In this document: positions 53,915 to 62,724 of the stretch, in pieces
Position numbering within the stretch: position 1 is the first letter of the stretch
Layout of the letters: each line of letters opens with the position of its first letter
Notes under the pieces: model-generated
The model's input: only the letters and a program-made list of their open reading frames with translations
Databases searched by the model: none
What the model was told of the DNA's origin: nothing
Program-made: the position numbers and the translations under genes
Origin: Rubrimonas sp036735545
GTDB taxonomy: Bacteria; Pseudomonadota; Alphaproteobacteria; Rhodobacterales; Rhodobacteraceae
NCBI GenBank assembly: GCA_036735545.1
Contig: DAINOD010000006.1
Span: forward strand, 5,249 to 69,248
DNA length: 64,000 nt
Direction of reading: 5' to 3'

Positions 53915-54952
53915 ATGTCCGCGCGCCTTCTCGGCTGGTACGACCGCGCCGCGCGCAGCCTGCCCTGGCGCGCGCCGCCCGGGTCCGGCCGGCCCGACCC
54001 CTACCGCGTCTGGCTGTCGGAGATCATGCTGCAGCAGACCACCGTCGCCACGGTCGGCCCCTACTTCGCGCGGTTCACCGGGCGCTGGCCGACCGTCGAG
54101 GCGCTGGCGGCGGCGCCGCGCGAGGAGGTGCTGGCGGCTTGGGCGGGCCTCGGCTACTACGCCCGCGCCCGCAACCTGCACGCCTGCGCGCAGGCGGTGG
54201 CGGCGCGAGGCGGCTTTCCCGACGACGAGGCCGGCCTGCGCGCGCTGCCCGGCGTCGGCGCCTACACCGCCGCCGCGGTCGCCGCCATCGCCTTCGATCG
54301 TCCGGCCGTGGTGGTGGACGGCAACGTGGAGCGCGTCGTCGCGCGCCTGTTCGCCGTCGACGCGCCCTTGCCCGACGCCAAGCCCGAACTGCGCCGGCTG
54401 GCCGCGACGCTGGCGCCGCAGGCGCGGCCGGGCGACTTCGCGCAGGCGATGATGGACCTTGGCGCCACGATCTGCACGCCGCGCCGGCCGGCCTGCGCGC
54501 TCTGCCCCTGGTCCGACGCCTGCGCCGCCCGCGCCGCCGGGGTCGCCGCGGAACTGCCGCGCAAGCGCGCCAAGACGGCCAAGCCGCATCGTCTCGGCGT
54601 CGCCTTCGTGGCGCTGGACCGGCAGGGGCGGGTGTTGGTGGAGACGCGCCCCGAGAACGGCCTTCTCGGCGGCATGGCCGGCCCCCCATGCACCGACTGG
54701 ACCGAGCCAGGGCCCGACGCCGCGGCCGTCGCCGCCGCCGCGCCGCTGGCGGCGGACTGGCGCGAGGCGGGGGCTCAGGCGCGCCACGTCTTCACCCACT
54801 TCACGTTGTCGTTACGGGTGCTGGTTGCGCGCGTCGCGACGGCGCCCCGCCGCGGCCGTTTCGTCGCCTGCGCCGAGGCGCGCGCGGCGGCGCCGACCGC
54901 GCTGCGCAAGGCGCTCGACATCGGGTTGGCCGCGCTGGACGCGGCGCCGTGA
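53915..54952 (+). CDS. mutY: A/G-specific adenine glycosylase
   Basis: The 345-residue repair enzyme removes adenine mispaired with 8-oxoguanine. It has LPWR, SEIMLQQTTVATV with the catalytic glutamate, the helix-hairpin-helix LPGVGAYTAAAVAAIAF, and VVVDGNVERVVARLF with the catalytic aspartate. The four iron-sulfur cysteines are spaced C-x6-C-x2-C-x5-C (CTPRRPACALCPWSDAC). A C-terminal NUDIX-like 8-oxoG reader (HRLGVAFVALDRQGRVLVE) follows. I chose ATG 53915; ATG 53885 would give ten more residues. The stop overlaps the next gene as GTGA. Confidence 0.95.
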   Translation: MSARLLGWYDRAARSLPWRAPPGSGRPDPYRVWLSEIMLQQTTVATVGPYFARFTGRWPTVEALAAAPREEVLAAWAGLGYYARARNLHACAQAVAARGGFPDDEAGLRALPGVGAYTAAAVAAIAFDRPAVVVDGNVERVVARLFAVDAPLPDAKPELRRLAATLAPQARPGDFAQAMMDLGATICTPRRPACALCPWSDACAARAAGVAAELPRKRAKTAKPHRLGVAFVALDRQGRVLVETRPENGLLGGMAGPPCTDWTEPGPDAAAVAAAAPLAADWREAGAQARHVFTHFTLSLRVLVARVATAPRRGRFVACAEARAAAPTALRKALDIGLAALDAAP

Positions 54953-55377
54953 GCGGCTTCACGATCGGCTACGAGCGCGCCACCCTGCCGGAGGTGATCG
55001 CGGCCCTGAAAGCGGCGGGCGTCGCCGTGGTCGCGGACGTGCGGGCGGTGGCGTCGTCGAGGCGCGCGGGGTTCTCGAAGTCGCTGCTGGCGGCGGGGCT
55101 GGCGGAGACCGGGATCGACTACGTCCACCTGCGCGCCCTCGGCACGCCCAAGGCCGGGCGCGACGCGGCGCGGGCCGGGCGGATCGCGGAGATGCGTGCG
55201 ATCTTCGAAGCGCATCTGGCGACGCCCGAGGCGCAGGACGCGCTGGCCCGCCTCGCGACGATGGCGGCGGAGCGGCCCATCGCCATGCTGTGCTACGAGG
55301 CCGACGCCGCGCATTGCCATCGCCGGGCGATCGCCGAGCAACTCGGCGGCGCATGGCGGGATCTCTCCGCCAGATGA
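54949..55377 (+). CDS. DUF488 family protein
   Basis: The 142-residue protein shows the DUF488 sequence pattern: FTIGYERATLPEVIAAL, VVADVRAVASSRRAGFSK, YVHLRALGTPK and MLCYEADAAHCHRRAIAE, where the last Cys, His and Arg residues are conserved. The start is GTG 54949, overlapping the mutY stop. Its own stop overlaps an ATG at 55374 of the next frame. Function of the family is unknown; the cysteine and histidine cluster could bind metal. Confidence 0.9.
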   Translation: MSGFTIGYERATLPEVIAALKAAGVAVVADVRAVASSRRAGFSKSLLAAGLAETGIDYVHLRALGTPKAGRDAARAGRIAEMRAIFEAHLATPEAQDALARLATMAAERPIAMLCYEADAAHCHRRAIAEQLGGAWRDLSAR

Positions 55378-55433
55378 ACGCTTTGTTAAGCCCGGTGAGC
55401 CAGCTTTCCGGCGGTCAAGGGGGGTGCGACAAA

Positions 55434-56477
55434 ATGGATCAGTTTCGGGATGCGACGCCAGAGGCGGTGCTGGCGTTGGCGAACGACGTGCGCGGGCGTG
55501 TCGCGGCCGACGTGGAGGTGATCCGGGGCGTCACCGGACACACGAAGATGCTGGCGATCAATGCGCTGATCGAAGCCGCCCGGGCGGGTCTGGCCGGCCG
55601 CGGCTTCGCGATCGTCGCCGAGGAGGTGAAGCGCGTCTCAGGCGACATCGAGACCATCGCGCAGCGCATGCACGACCAGGTGCTGCAGCGCATGGACCGC
55701 CTTGCGGCGATCGGAGACGCGATGCGGCGCAGCGTGCGCGGGCGGCGCCTGATCGACCTCGCCGCCAACGCCATCGAGATCATGGACCGCAACCTGTACG
55801 AGCGCACCTGCGACGTGCGGTGGTGGGCGACCGATTCGGCGGTGGTGGAGGCGGCGGCCCGGACCGATGACCGCGCGGCGGCCCAGCACGCCAGCCGCCG
55901 GCTGGGCGTCATCCTCGACGCCTATACGGTCTACCTCGACCTGTGGCTGATCGACCCGAAGGGCCGCGTCATCGCCAACGGCCGCCCCTCGCGCTTCCGC
56001 GCCGTGGGGCTCGACGTCTCGGGCCGCGGCTGGTTCGCCGAGGCGCTGCGCACCCGCGACGGCGACGCCTACGCGGTGGGCGACGTCGCGCCCGAACCCG
56101 GCCTGGGCGGGGCGGTCGCACTGAGCTACGCCACCGCGGTGCGCGTCGACGGGGGTCGCCACGGCGCGCCAACGGGCGTTCTGGTGGCGCTGTTCGACTG
56201 GGAGGCGCAGGCGGCTGCGGTGGTGCGCGGCGTGCGCATGGACCGCGAGGAGGCCGCGCGCACCCGCGTCATGCTGGTGGACCGCGCGGGTCTCGTGCTC
56301 GCGGCGTCCGACGGCAAGGGCGCGCTGAGCGAGCGGGTATCGCTGTCGGCCGACCCCGGCCCCGAGGGGTTCGTCGTGCTCGAAAACGGCCGCCTCATGG
56401 GCCACGCGCTGACGCCGGGCTTCGAGACCTACGCCGGCCTTGGCTGGCGCGGCGTCATCACGCAGGCGGCCGCCTGA
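55434..56477 (+). CDS. Soluble chemoreceptor-like protein with N-terminal MCP tip and C-terminal Cache-like sensor
   Basis: The 347-residue protein has no membrane helix. Residues 15-75 match the tip of the methyl-accepting signalling hairpin (INALIEAARAGLAGRGFAIV, then AEEVKRVSG). Residues 150-345 resemble a Cache/PAS-type sensor (YLDLWLIDPKGRVIANGRP, GRGWFAEALRTRDGDAY, VMLVDRAGLVLAASDG). This is the reverse of ordinary chemoreceptors, and only a short piece of the hairpin is present, without methylation helices. ATG 55434 follows AGGGGGG at about ten bases; ATG 55374, coupled to DUF488, would add 20 residues. It may sense a cytoplasmic ligand and interact with CheA/CheW. Confidence 0.82.
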   Translation: MDQFRDATPEAVLALANDVRGRVAADVEVIRGVTGHTKMLAINALIEAARAGLAGRGFAIVAEEVKRVSGDIETIAQRMHDQVLQRMDRLAAIGDAMRRSVRGRRLIDLAANAIEIMDRNLYERTCDVRWWATDSAVVEAAARTDDRAAAQHASRRLGVILDAYTVYLDLWLIDPKGRVIANGRPSRFRAVGLDVSGRGWFAEALRTRDGDAYAVGDVAPEPGLGGAVALSYATAVRVDGGRHGAPTGVLVALFDWEAQAAAVVRGVRMDREEAARTRVMLVDRAGLVLAASDGKGALSERVSLSADPGPEGFVVLENGRLMGHALTPGFETYAGLGWRGVITQAAA

Positions 56478-56481
56478 TCGG

Positions 56482-57666
56482 TCAGACTCGCGCCAAGCCG
56501 GACAGGTGCGCGAGGTTCTTGAAGAAGATCCTCACATGCGCCAACGGCTTGGCCTTCACCAGCTCCTTGTTCATGTAGGCGTCGAAGGTCAGCTCCTGCA
56601 CGTCCTTGTCGCGGCAGATGGCGACGAAGCGCTCGCGTCGGTTGTCGCTGGAGTACCAGTAGCGCTGCATCTGGCCGAGAATCCAGAACACCCCCCCGTG
56701 CAGCCGCATGAACCGCTTGCGCGCGGTGGCGAGCTTTCGCGCGTCTCCCGTGGTCAGGAAGGCGTGGGCGGCGTCGGCGGCGAAGCGCCCGCCGAGCATG
56801 GCGTAGTAGATGCCCTCGCCCGAGGCCGGCGCGACCACACCCGCAGCGTCGCCGGCCAGCACCACGTCGCGCGCGTTGTCCCAGCGCGCGAGGGGCTTCA
56901 GCGGGATCGGCGCGCCCTCGCGCCGGATCGTGATCGCGTCGGTCAGGCCGGAGGCGGCGCGCAGGTCGGCGGTGGCCTTCTTCAGCGAGAAGTCCTTGGT
57001 CTCGGTCCCCATGCCGACCGAGGTCGTGCGGCCGTGGGGAAACACCCAGCCATAGAAGTCGGGCGAGATGCGGCCGTCGTAGACCACGTCGCACATCTGC
57101 GCGTCCCAGTCGCCCTGAGGCGATTCGACGATCTCGTGATAGGCGATGACGTAGGGGATGGCGTCGCCGCCCGGCACCTCGCGCCGCGCCAGCTCGCTGC
57201 GGGCGCCGTCTGCGCCGATCACGCAGATCGCGCGCACCCGCTGCTCGGCGCCCATGCGCGCCTCGCCCTTCGGCCGGTAGACGACCCAGGTGCCGCCGTC
57301 GTCGCGCTCGATGCGCTCGAACGTCCCGGTGCGCCGTTCGGCGCCCGCCTCGGCGGCGCGCACGCGGAGCCATTCGTCGAAGACCTCGCGGTCCACCATG
57401 CCGACGAAGCCGCCCTCGATCGGGATGGTGACCTTGCGGCCCTTGGGCGAGATCATCCGGGCGCGCTCGATCTTGGCCACGAGTTGGCTGTCGGGGATGT
57501 CGAAGTCCGCGATGGCCTTGGGCGGGATCGCCCCGCCGCAGGGCTTGATGCGCCCCGCGCGGTCGAGCAGCAGCACGCGCCGTCCGGCGCGGGCGAGGTC
57601 GTGCGCGGCCGTGGCGCCGGCCGGGCCGCCGCCGACAACGGCGACGTCGAAAGGCTCTTCGCTCAT
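56482..57666 (-). CDS. bchP: Geranylgeranyl diphosphate/bacteriochlorophyll reductase
   Basis: The 394-residue flavoprotein reduces the geranylgeranyl tail of bacteriochlorophyll to phytyl. It has the FAD motif DVAVVGGGPAGATAAHDLA at the N-terminus, CGGAIPPKAI, FVGMVDREVFDEWLR, GADGARSELARR and GDAAGVVAPASGEGIYYAM, all as in BchP/ChlP. Length agrees with Rhodobacter BchP. ATG 57666 lies four bases after the bch2 stop, with AGGAG inside bch2. It ends the bchG-bch2-bchP operon and is convergent with the chemoreceptor-like gene. Confidence 0.96.
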   Translation of the reverse strand: MSEEPFDVAVVGGGPAGATAAHDLARAGRRVLLLDRAGRIKPCGGAIPPKAIADFDIPDSQLVAKIERARMISPKGRKVTIPIEGGFVGMVDREVFDEWLRVRAAEAGAERRTGTFERIERDDGGTWVVYRPKGEARMGAEQRVRAICVIGADGARSELARREVPGGDAIPYVIAYHEIVESPQGDWDAQMCDVVYDGRISPDFYGWVFPHGRTTSVGMGTETKDFSLKKATADLRAASGLTDAITIRREGAPIPLKPLARWDNARDVVLAGDAAGVVAPASGEGIYYAMLGGRFAADAAHAFLTTGDARKLATARKRFMRLHGGVFWILGQMQRYWYSSDNRRERFVAICRDKDVQELTFDAYMNKELVKAKPLAHVRIFFKNLAHLSGLARV

Positions 57667-57670
57667 CGCG

Positions 57671-58987
57671 TCATTCTCCTGCGATCATGGCGGGGCGGAC
57701 GGGCGCGGCGCGCGCCCGCCGGGCCGCGTCGGCGCCGACCTGAACGGCGAGCCACGCGGCGATGACGAACAGCGCCGCCTCGGCGGCGAAGACGCTGGCG
57801 TAGGCGGGCGCCGGCGCGCCGGTCAGCGCGCGCATCCCGTCGACCGCCGCGGTGCCCAGCAGCCCCCCGGCGCCGAAGGCCACGGCCTGCGCGGCGCCCC
57901 ACAGGCCCATCCGCGCGCCCTCGCGGCCCGGCGCCTGCGCGCCGGCCAGCGCCATCATGCTGCCGATGGCCGCGACCGCGAACATGCCGTTGAAAAAGCC
58001 CAGCCCGAAGACGTTGGCGTGCAGCGGCCAGGCGCCGGCGTAGGCCGCCGCCGCGAGGCCCGTCAGCGCCGCGGCCGAGCCGAGACAGCCCGCCACCGTC
58101 CAGAGCTTGAGCGACCCGAACACACGCCCGCGCACGACGCTGCCCAGCACGGCGACGAGGATCATGCCGAGGAAGATCCCCATCTTGTGCCGAGAGGCCA
58201 GCGTCGTGGTCTCTCCCACGGTCATGCCGAAGACATGGCCGGCGAAGGGCTCGAGGATCAGCTCCTGCGTGAAGTAGGCCAGCATCGAGACGAAGATGAA
58301 GATCGTGAACAGCCGCGCGCCGGGCTCGGCCCAGGTCTCGGCGATCACGGCGCGGAAGGGGAGCTTCGCCGTCGCGGGCGGCGCGGGGGCCGGCTCGCCC
58401 TCCATGCCCCGCACCGCGAGAACGCTCAGCGTGACCGCGATGGCGCAGACGCCGGCGGTCACGGCCACCAGCCGTTCGCCGCTGAAGGGGTCGAGCAGTT
58501 GCCCGGCGACGGCGGCCGTCAGGGCGAGGCCGAAGATCATCATCAGCCAGACGATGGTCGCCGCGGCAGGGCGGCGCTCCGGCGCGACGCGGGTGGACAG
58601 CAGCGCCAGCAGCGAGGTGCCCGCCATGCCGACGCCGGCCCCGATCAGAACGAAAGCGGCCACCGCGAGGCAGATCCCCCACAACGCGCTGGTCGCCATG
58701 GTCGCGGTCGCCGCCGCGGCCAGCAGCCCGCCGACCGCCAGCACAGCCACGCCGCCCACGATCCACGGCGTGCGGCGGCGCGAGCGGTCCGAGCCGTGGC
58801 CCCACCGCGGCCGCAGCAAGCCCATGGCGTAGTGCAGCGCCACCAGCGCTCCCGGCAGCATCGCCGGCATCGCCATCTCGACTGTCATCACCCGGTTGAA
58901 GACGGTCGTGGTCAGCACCACCACGGCGCCGAGCGACATCTGCACCAGTCCGAGCCGGGCGATGCCCAGCCAGCCGAGCGGTCTCAT
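57671..58987 (-). CDS. bch2: PucC/Bch2-family MFS membrane protein
   Basis: The 438-residue protein has about twelve membrane helices. It belongs to the BCH2/PucC/LhaA family that assists assembly of light-harvesting complexes, shown by LGLVQMSLGAVVVLTTTVFNR near the N-terminus, RPRWGHGSDRSRRRTPWI and QELILEPFAGHVFGMT. It corresponds to the ORF428-type gene that lies between bchG and bchP in Rhodobacter. ATG 58987 overlaps the bchG stop (ATGA). Upstream extension of the frame is antisense to bchG and rejected. Confidence 0.94.
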   Translation of the reverse strand: MRPLGWLGIARLGLVQMSLGAVVVLTTTVFNRVMTVEMAMPAMLPGALVALHYAMGLLRPRWGHGSDRSRRRTPWIVGGVAVLAVGGLLAAAATATMATSALWGICLAVAAFVLIGAGVGMAGTSLLALLSTRVAPERRPAAATIVWLMMIFGLALTAAVAGQLLDPFSGERLVAVTAGVCAIAVTLSVLAVRGMEGEPAPAPPATAKLPFRAVIAETWAEPGARLFTIFIFVSMLAYFTQELILEPFAGHVFGMTVGETTTLASRHKMGIFLGMILVAVLGSVVRGRVFGSLKLWTVAGCLGSAAALTGLAAAAYAGAWPLHANVFGLGFFNGMFAVAAIGSMMALAGAQAPGREGARMGLWGAAQAVAFGAGGLLGTAAVDGMRALTGAPAPAYASVFAAEAALFVIAAWLAVQVGADAARRARAAPVRPAMIAGE

Positions 58988-59895
58988 CCCACGGTCCCCT
59001 GCATCAGATGCAGAGCGCAGGCCGCGGTCAGCATCCCCAGAACGTAAAGCAGCACGCCGAAGCCCGCGAACCAGACCGCGTGCTTCAGCGGGTCGCCCAG
59101 CAGGCGCGGCGTCAGCAACGTCTGGCCCAGCACCAGCGCCGCGATGATCAGCGCGTGCAGCCCGAAGCCCCACCAGAACATCAGCCCCACCACCACCCAT
59201 TGCGGCAGGAACATCGCCCATAGCGCCACATGGGCCGCGCGGTCGGGCCCGAGCCGGGCGGGCAGGGAGGCCAGCCCGAAGGTGCGGTCGCCCTCGACCG
59301 ACTTGAAATCATTCAGCGTCATGATGCCGTGCGCGCCAAGCCCGTAGAGCACCGCCACCGTCACGACGGCGGCCGAGGGCATGCCGCCGGCCATCACCGC
59401 GGCGCCCGTGAACCAGGGCAGGGTCTCGTAGCTCAGCCCGCAGACCCCGGCGCTGATCCAGCCGTTGCGCTTCAGGCGGATCGGCTCGGCGCTGTAGGCC
59501 CAGGCGGCGATGACCGCGACGACGGTCGCGACGAAGGCCCAGAAGCCCAGCGCGAGGCCCATGCCCAGCGACAGCAGGGTCCAGCCGAGCGCGATCCACA
59601 GCCCCCAGCGGCCCGGGACGCGGCCCGAGGGGATCGGCCGGCGCGGCTCGTTGATCGCGTCGACGTGGCGGTCGCACCAGTCGTTGGCGGCCTGGCTCAT
59701 GCCGCAGACCAGCGGGCCGGCGAGGATCATGCCGGCCAGCAGAAGCTCCCACTGGCCGAGGATCGCGGCCCCCGAGGACACGGCCCCGCACATGAAGGCC
59801 CACATCGGCGGGAACCATGTGACCGGCTTCAACAGCTCCAGCACCGCGCCGGGGGCGGGACGGGCGAGCGGCGCGACATTCTCTGTGACGGACAT
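58984..59895 (-). CDS. bchG: Bacteriochlorophyll synthase (geranylgeranyl transferase)
   Basis: The 303-residue UbiA-family membrane enzyme esterifies bacteriochlorophyllide a with geranylgeranyl diphosphate. It has the aspartate motifs NDWCDRHVDAINEPRRPIPS and LNDFKSVEGDRTFGLASLP, and about eight membrane helices. LLKPVTWFPPMWAFMCG near the N-terminus is typical of BchG. I chose ATG 59895, which gives a protein of the same size as Rhodobacter BchG. GTG 59916 would add seven residues by reading through the palindrome at 59898-59915. No Shine-Dalgarno sequence fits before either start, so a leaderless or atypical start is possible. Confidence 0.96.
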   Translation of the reverse strand: MSVTENVAPLARPAPGAVLELLKPVTWFPPMWAFMCGAVSSGAAILGQWELLLAGMILAGPLVCGMSQAANDWCDRHVDAINEPRRPIPSGRVPGRWGLWIALGWTLLSLGMGLALGFWAFVATVVAVIAAWAYSAEPIRLKRNGWISAGVCGLSYETLPWFTGAAVMAGGMPSAAVVTVAVLYGLGAHGIMTLNDFKSVEGDRTFGLASLPARLGPDRAAHVALWAMFLPQWVVVGLMFWWGFGLHALIIAALVLGQTLLTPRLLGDPLKHAVWFAGFGVLLYVLGMLTAACALHLMQGTVG

Positions 59896-59897
59896 GC

Positions 59898-59915
59898 TGT
59901 CAATTAAACATGACA
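59898..59915. promoter_or_regulatory. PpsR/CrtJ-type site (TGT-N12-ACA) at the bchG start
   Basis: The sequence TGTCA-ATTAAACA-TGACA fits the TGT-N12-ACA consensus bound by the photosynthesis repressor PpsR/CrtJ, with a full TGTCA/TGACA inverted repeat. It lies in a local AT-rich patch only two bases upstream of the bchG ATG and 77 bases before the divergent DUF2237 gene. Binding here would block transcription of bchG-bch2-bchP under oxygen. A single site is visible; PpsR sites usually work in pairs. Confidence 0.75.
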
Positions 59916-59991
59916 CTTCGGCTCGGAAAAGCGGATTCGCCGTGCGCGCGCCCGCGCGCTATCGTCGCTCTGGCAGGAAGCGGGAGAGACC

Positions 59992-60378
59992 ATGCGCGAC
60001 GTGGAGATCGAGCCTTCGGTGAACGTGCTGGGCGGACGGCTGGAGGCGTGCTCGACCGAGCCGATGACCGGCTTCTTCCGCAACGGCTGCTGCGACACCG
60101 GCGAGGCCGACCGCGGCTCGCACACCGTCTGCGCGGTGATGACCGCCGAGTTCCTCGCCTTCTCGCAGTCGCGCGGCAACGATCTCAGCACGCCGCGGCC
60201 CGAGTTCGGCTTCCCCGGCCTGAAGCCCGGCGACCGCTGGTGCCTCTGCGCGGCGCGCTGGCATGAGGCGTGGGAGGCGGGCGCGGCGCCCAAGGTGCGG
60301 CTCTCGGCGACCCATGCGCGGGCGCTGCGCCATTGCGACATTGCGGCGCTGACGGCCCATGCGCTCGACGTGAACTGA
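59992..60378 (+). CDS. DUF2237 family protein
   Basis: The 128-residue cytoplasmic protein matches DUF2237: NVLGGRLEACSTEPMTGFFR, DGCC-type NGCCDTG, HTVCAVMTAEFLAFS and GLKPGDRWCLCAARW, ending LRHCDIAALTAHALD. Several cysteines are conserved but no function is established. GGGAGAG precedes the ATG. It is divergent from bchG and four bases upstream of dadA, so it is co-transcribed with the D-amino-acid genes. Confidence 0.92.
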   Translation: MRDVEIEPSVNVLGGRLEACSTEPMTGFFRNGCCDTGEADRGSHTVCAVMTAEFLAFSQSRGNDLSTPRPEFGFPGLKPGDRWCLCAARWHEAWEAGAAPKVRLSATHARALRHCDIAALTAHALDVN

Positions 60379-60382
60379 GCCC

Positions 60383-61636
60383 ATGCGCGTCCTGGTGCTC
60401 GGCGGCGGCGTGATCGGCGTCAGCGTCGCCTACGAACTCGCCCGCGACGGTCACGCGGTCACGCTGGTCGACCGCCAGCCCGGCCCGGCGATGGAGACGA
60501 GCTTCGCCAACGCGGGCCAGATCTCGCCCGGCTACTCCGCCCCCTGGGCCGGGCCCGGCGTGCCGCTGAAGGCGCTGACCTGGCTGACGATGAAACATGC
60601 GCCGCTGGTGATCCGCCCCCGGCTCGACCCGGCGATGTGGCTCTGGATCGCCATGATGCTGCGCAACTGCACCGCGGCGCGCTATGCGATGAACAAGGCG
60701 CGGATGGTGCGGCTGGCCGAATACAGCCGCGACCGCATGATGGCGCTGCGCGCGGCGCTGGCGTTCGACTATGACGGCCGCCAGCGCGGCACGCTGCAGG
60801 TGTTCCGCACCCAGAAGCAGCTCGACGCCGCGGCCAAGGACGTCGCCGTCCTGCGCGACAGCGGCGTCGCCTTCGAACTGCTCGACCGCGGCGGCATCGT
60901 CGCCGCTGAGCCCGCCATGGCCGCGGTGCGCGACAAGTTCGTCGGCGCGCTGCGCCTGCCCGGGGACGAGACCGGCGACTGCCGCCTGTTCACCCGGGCG
61001 CTGGCCGACGAGGCGGCGCGCCTCGGCGTCGTCTTCCGCTGGGAGACCGCGGTCGACGCGCTCGAGGCGGAGGGCGGGCGCGTGACCGCCGCGCGCAGCG
61101 GCGCCGAGCGGCTGACGGCCGACGCCGTGGTGGTCGCGCTGGGCCCGCACGCGCCGAAGCTGCTGGCGCCGCTGGGGCTGCGGACGCCGGTCTATCCGGT
61201 GAAGGGCTATTCCATCACGGCGCCGATCACCCACAACCACCGCGCCCCGGAGTCGACCGTCATGGACGAGACCCACAAGGTCGCCGTCACCCGTCTCGGC
61301 GAGCGCATCCGCGTCGGCGGCACGGCGCAGCTTTCCGGCTACGACCTGTCGCTCGATCCGGAAAGGCGGCGCACGCTGGAGTTCGTCGTGCAGGATCTGT
61401 TCCCCGAGGGCGGCGACGTATCGCGCGCAACCTTCTGGACCGGCCTGCGCCCGATGACCCCGGACGGCACGCCGATCCTGGGCGCGACGAAGCTCGCCGG
61501 TCTGTGGCTGGCCGTGGGTCACGGCACGCTGGGCTGGACCATGGCTGCAGGGACGGGGCGCGTGCTGGCCGACTTGATCGGCGGCCGGACGCCCGACATC
61601 GACATGGAGGGGCTGACCCTCGCCCGCTACGCATGA
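60383..61636 (+). CDS. dadA: D-amino-acid dehydrogenase
   Basis: The 417-residue flavoprotein oxidatively deaminates D-alanine and other D-amino acids, delivering electrons to the respiratory chain. It has the FAD motif MRVLVLGGGVIGVSVAYELA, TSFANAGQISPGYSAPWAGPG typical of DadA, YPVKGYSITAPIT, and TGLRPMTPDGTPILGATK at the C-terminal FAD site. The start follows the DUF2237 stop by four bases. The stop overlaps the alanine racemase gene (ATGA), making the classical dadA-racemase pair for L-alanine catabolism or peptidoglycan amino-acid use. Confidence 0.95.
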   Translation: MRVLVLGGGVIGVSVAYELARDGHAVTLVDRQPGPAMETSFANAGQISPGYSAPWAGPGVPLKALTWLTMKHAPLVIRPRLDPAMWLWIAMMLRNCTAARYAMNKARMVRLAEYSRDRMMALRAALAFDYDGRQRGTLQVFRTQKQLDAAAKDVAVLRDSGVAFELLDRGGIVAAEPAMAAVRDKFVGALRLPGDETGDCRLFTRALADEAARLGVVFRWETAVDALEAEGGRVTAARSGAERLTADAVVVALGPHAPKLLAPLGLRTPVYPVKGYSITAPITHNHRAPESTVMDETHKVAVTRLGERIRVGGTAQLSGYDLSLDPERRRTLEFVVQDLFPEGGDVSRATFWTGLRPMTPDGTPILGATKLAGLWLAVGHGTLGWTMAAGTGRVLADLIGGRTPDIDMEGLTLARYA

Positions 61637-62720
61637 CGCCGGAGTCCCGCGCGGGCGCCCTGCTGACCATCGATCTGGGCGCGGTCGTCGCCAACTGGCG
61701 GCTGCTGCGCGACCGCGCGCGCCCGGCCGACTGCGCCGCGGTGCTGAAGGCCGACGCCTACGGCCTCGGCGCCGCGCGGGTCGGACCGGCGCTGGCCGAG
61801 GCGGGATGCCGCTGGTTCTTCGTGGCGCATCTCGACGAAGGACTGGCGCTCAAGCCGTTGCTGCCGGCCGGGGCGATCCTGTGCGTTCTCAACGGCCTGC
61901 CGCCCGGAGCGGAGGCGGAGTGCGAGGCGGCGGGGTTGACGCCGGTCCTCAACAGTCTCCCGCAACTGGCCGCGTGGTCGGCGCTGGCCCGACGGCTGGA
62001 GCGTCGGCTGCCCGCCGTGCTGCAACTGGACAGCGGCATGAGCCGCCTCGGCCTCGACGCGGGCGAGACCGGGCGGCTGGCGGCCGAGCCGGCGTTGCTC
62101 GACGGCGTTGACCTGCGGCTGGTCATGAGCCATCTCGCCTGCGCCGACGATCCTTCCGACCCTGCCAGCGAGGCGCAGCGCCACCGCTTCGATGCGGACC
62201 GCGCGCGCCTGCCCAGGGCGCCAGCGTCGCTGGCCAATTCACCGGGCATATTCCTCGGGCCCGCCTTCCACCTCGACCTCGTCCGGCCCGGCGCGGCGCT
62301 CTACGGGCTCGCGCCGGCGCGGCCGAACCCGATGCGCCCCGTGGTGCGGCTGCAGGGCCGGGTGATCCGCACCCACGCCGTCTCGGCGGGGCAGGGGGTT
62401 GGCTACGGGCTGGACTGGACCGCGACGGCCCCGACGCGCATCGCGACCATCTCGGTCGGTTATGCCGACGGCTGGCTGCGCAGCCTCGGCCCCCGTGGCG
62501 CCGCGTGGCTGGGGGGGACGCGCCTGCCGCTGGCGGGGCGCGTCTCGATGGACCTGATCACCCTGGACGTGGGCGCGCTGCCCGAGGGCGCGCTGGGGCC
62601 GGGCGACCTAGTGGACCTCATCGGCCCGATGCAGGACGCCGACGCGGTGGCGGAGGCCGCAGGCACCATCGGCTACGAAGTGCTGACGTCGCTGGGGGCG
62701 CGCTATGCGCGGCGCTACGT

Positions 62721-62724
<4 letters not shown>
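61633..62724 (+). CDS. alr: Alanine racemase
   Basis: The 363-residue PLP enzyme interconverts L- and D-alanine. The cofactor lysine is in AVLKADAYGLGA (about residue 38). Other features are LQLDSGMSRLGLD, HLACADDP, SLANSPGIF, VRPGAALYGL, the catalytic tyrosine in GQGVGYGLDWTA, and GRVSMDLITLDVG. Coupled to dadA it probably acts as the catabolic DadX-type racemase, but it could be the only alanine racemase and so serve cell wall synthesis. Its TAG stop overlaps the stop of prfC on the other strand. Confidence 0.95.
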
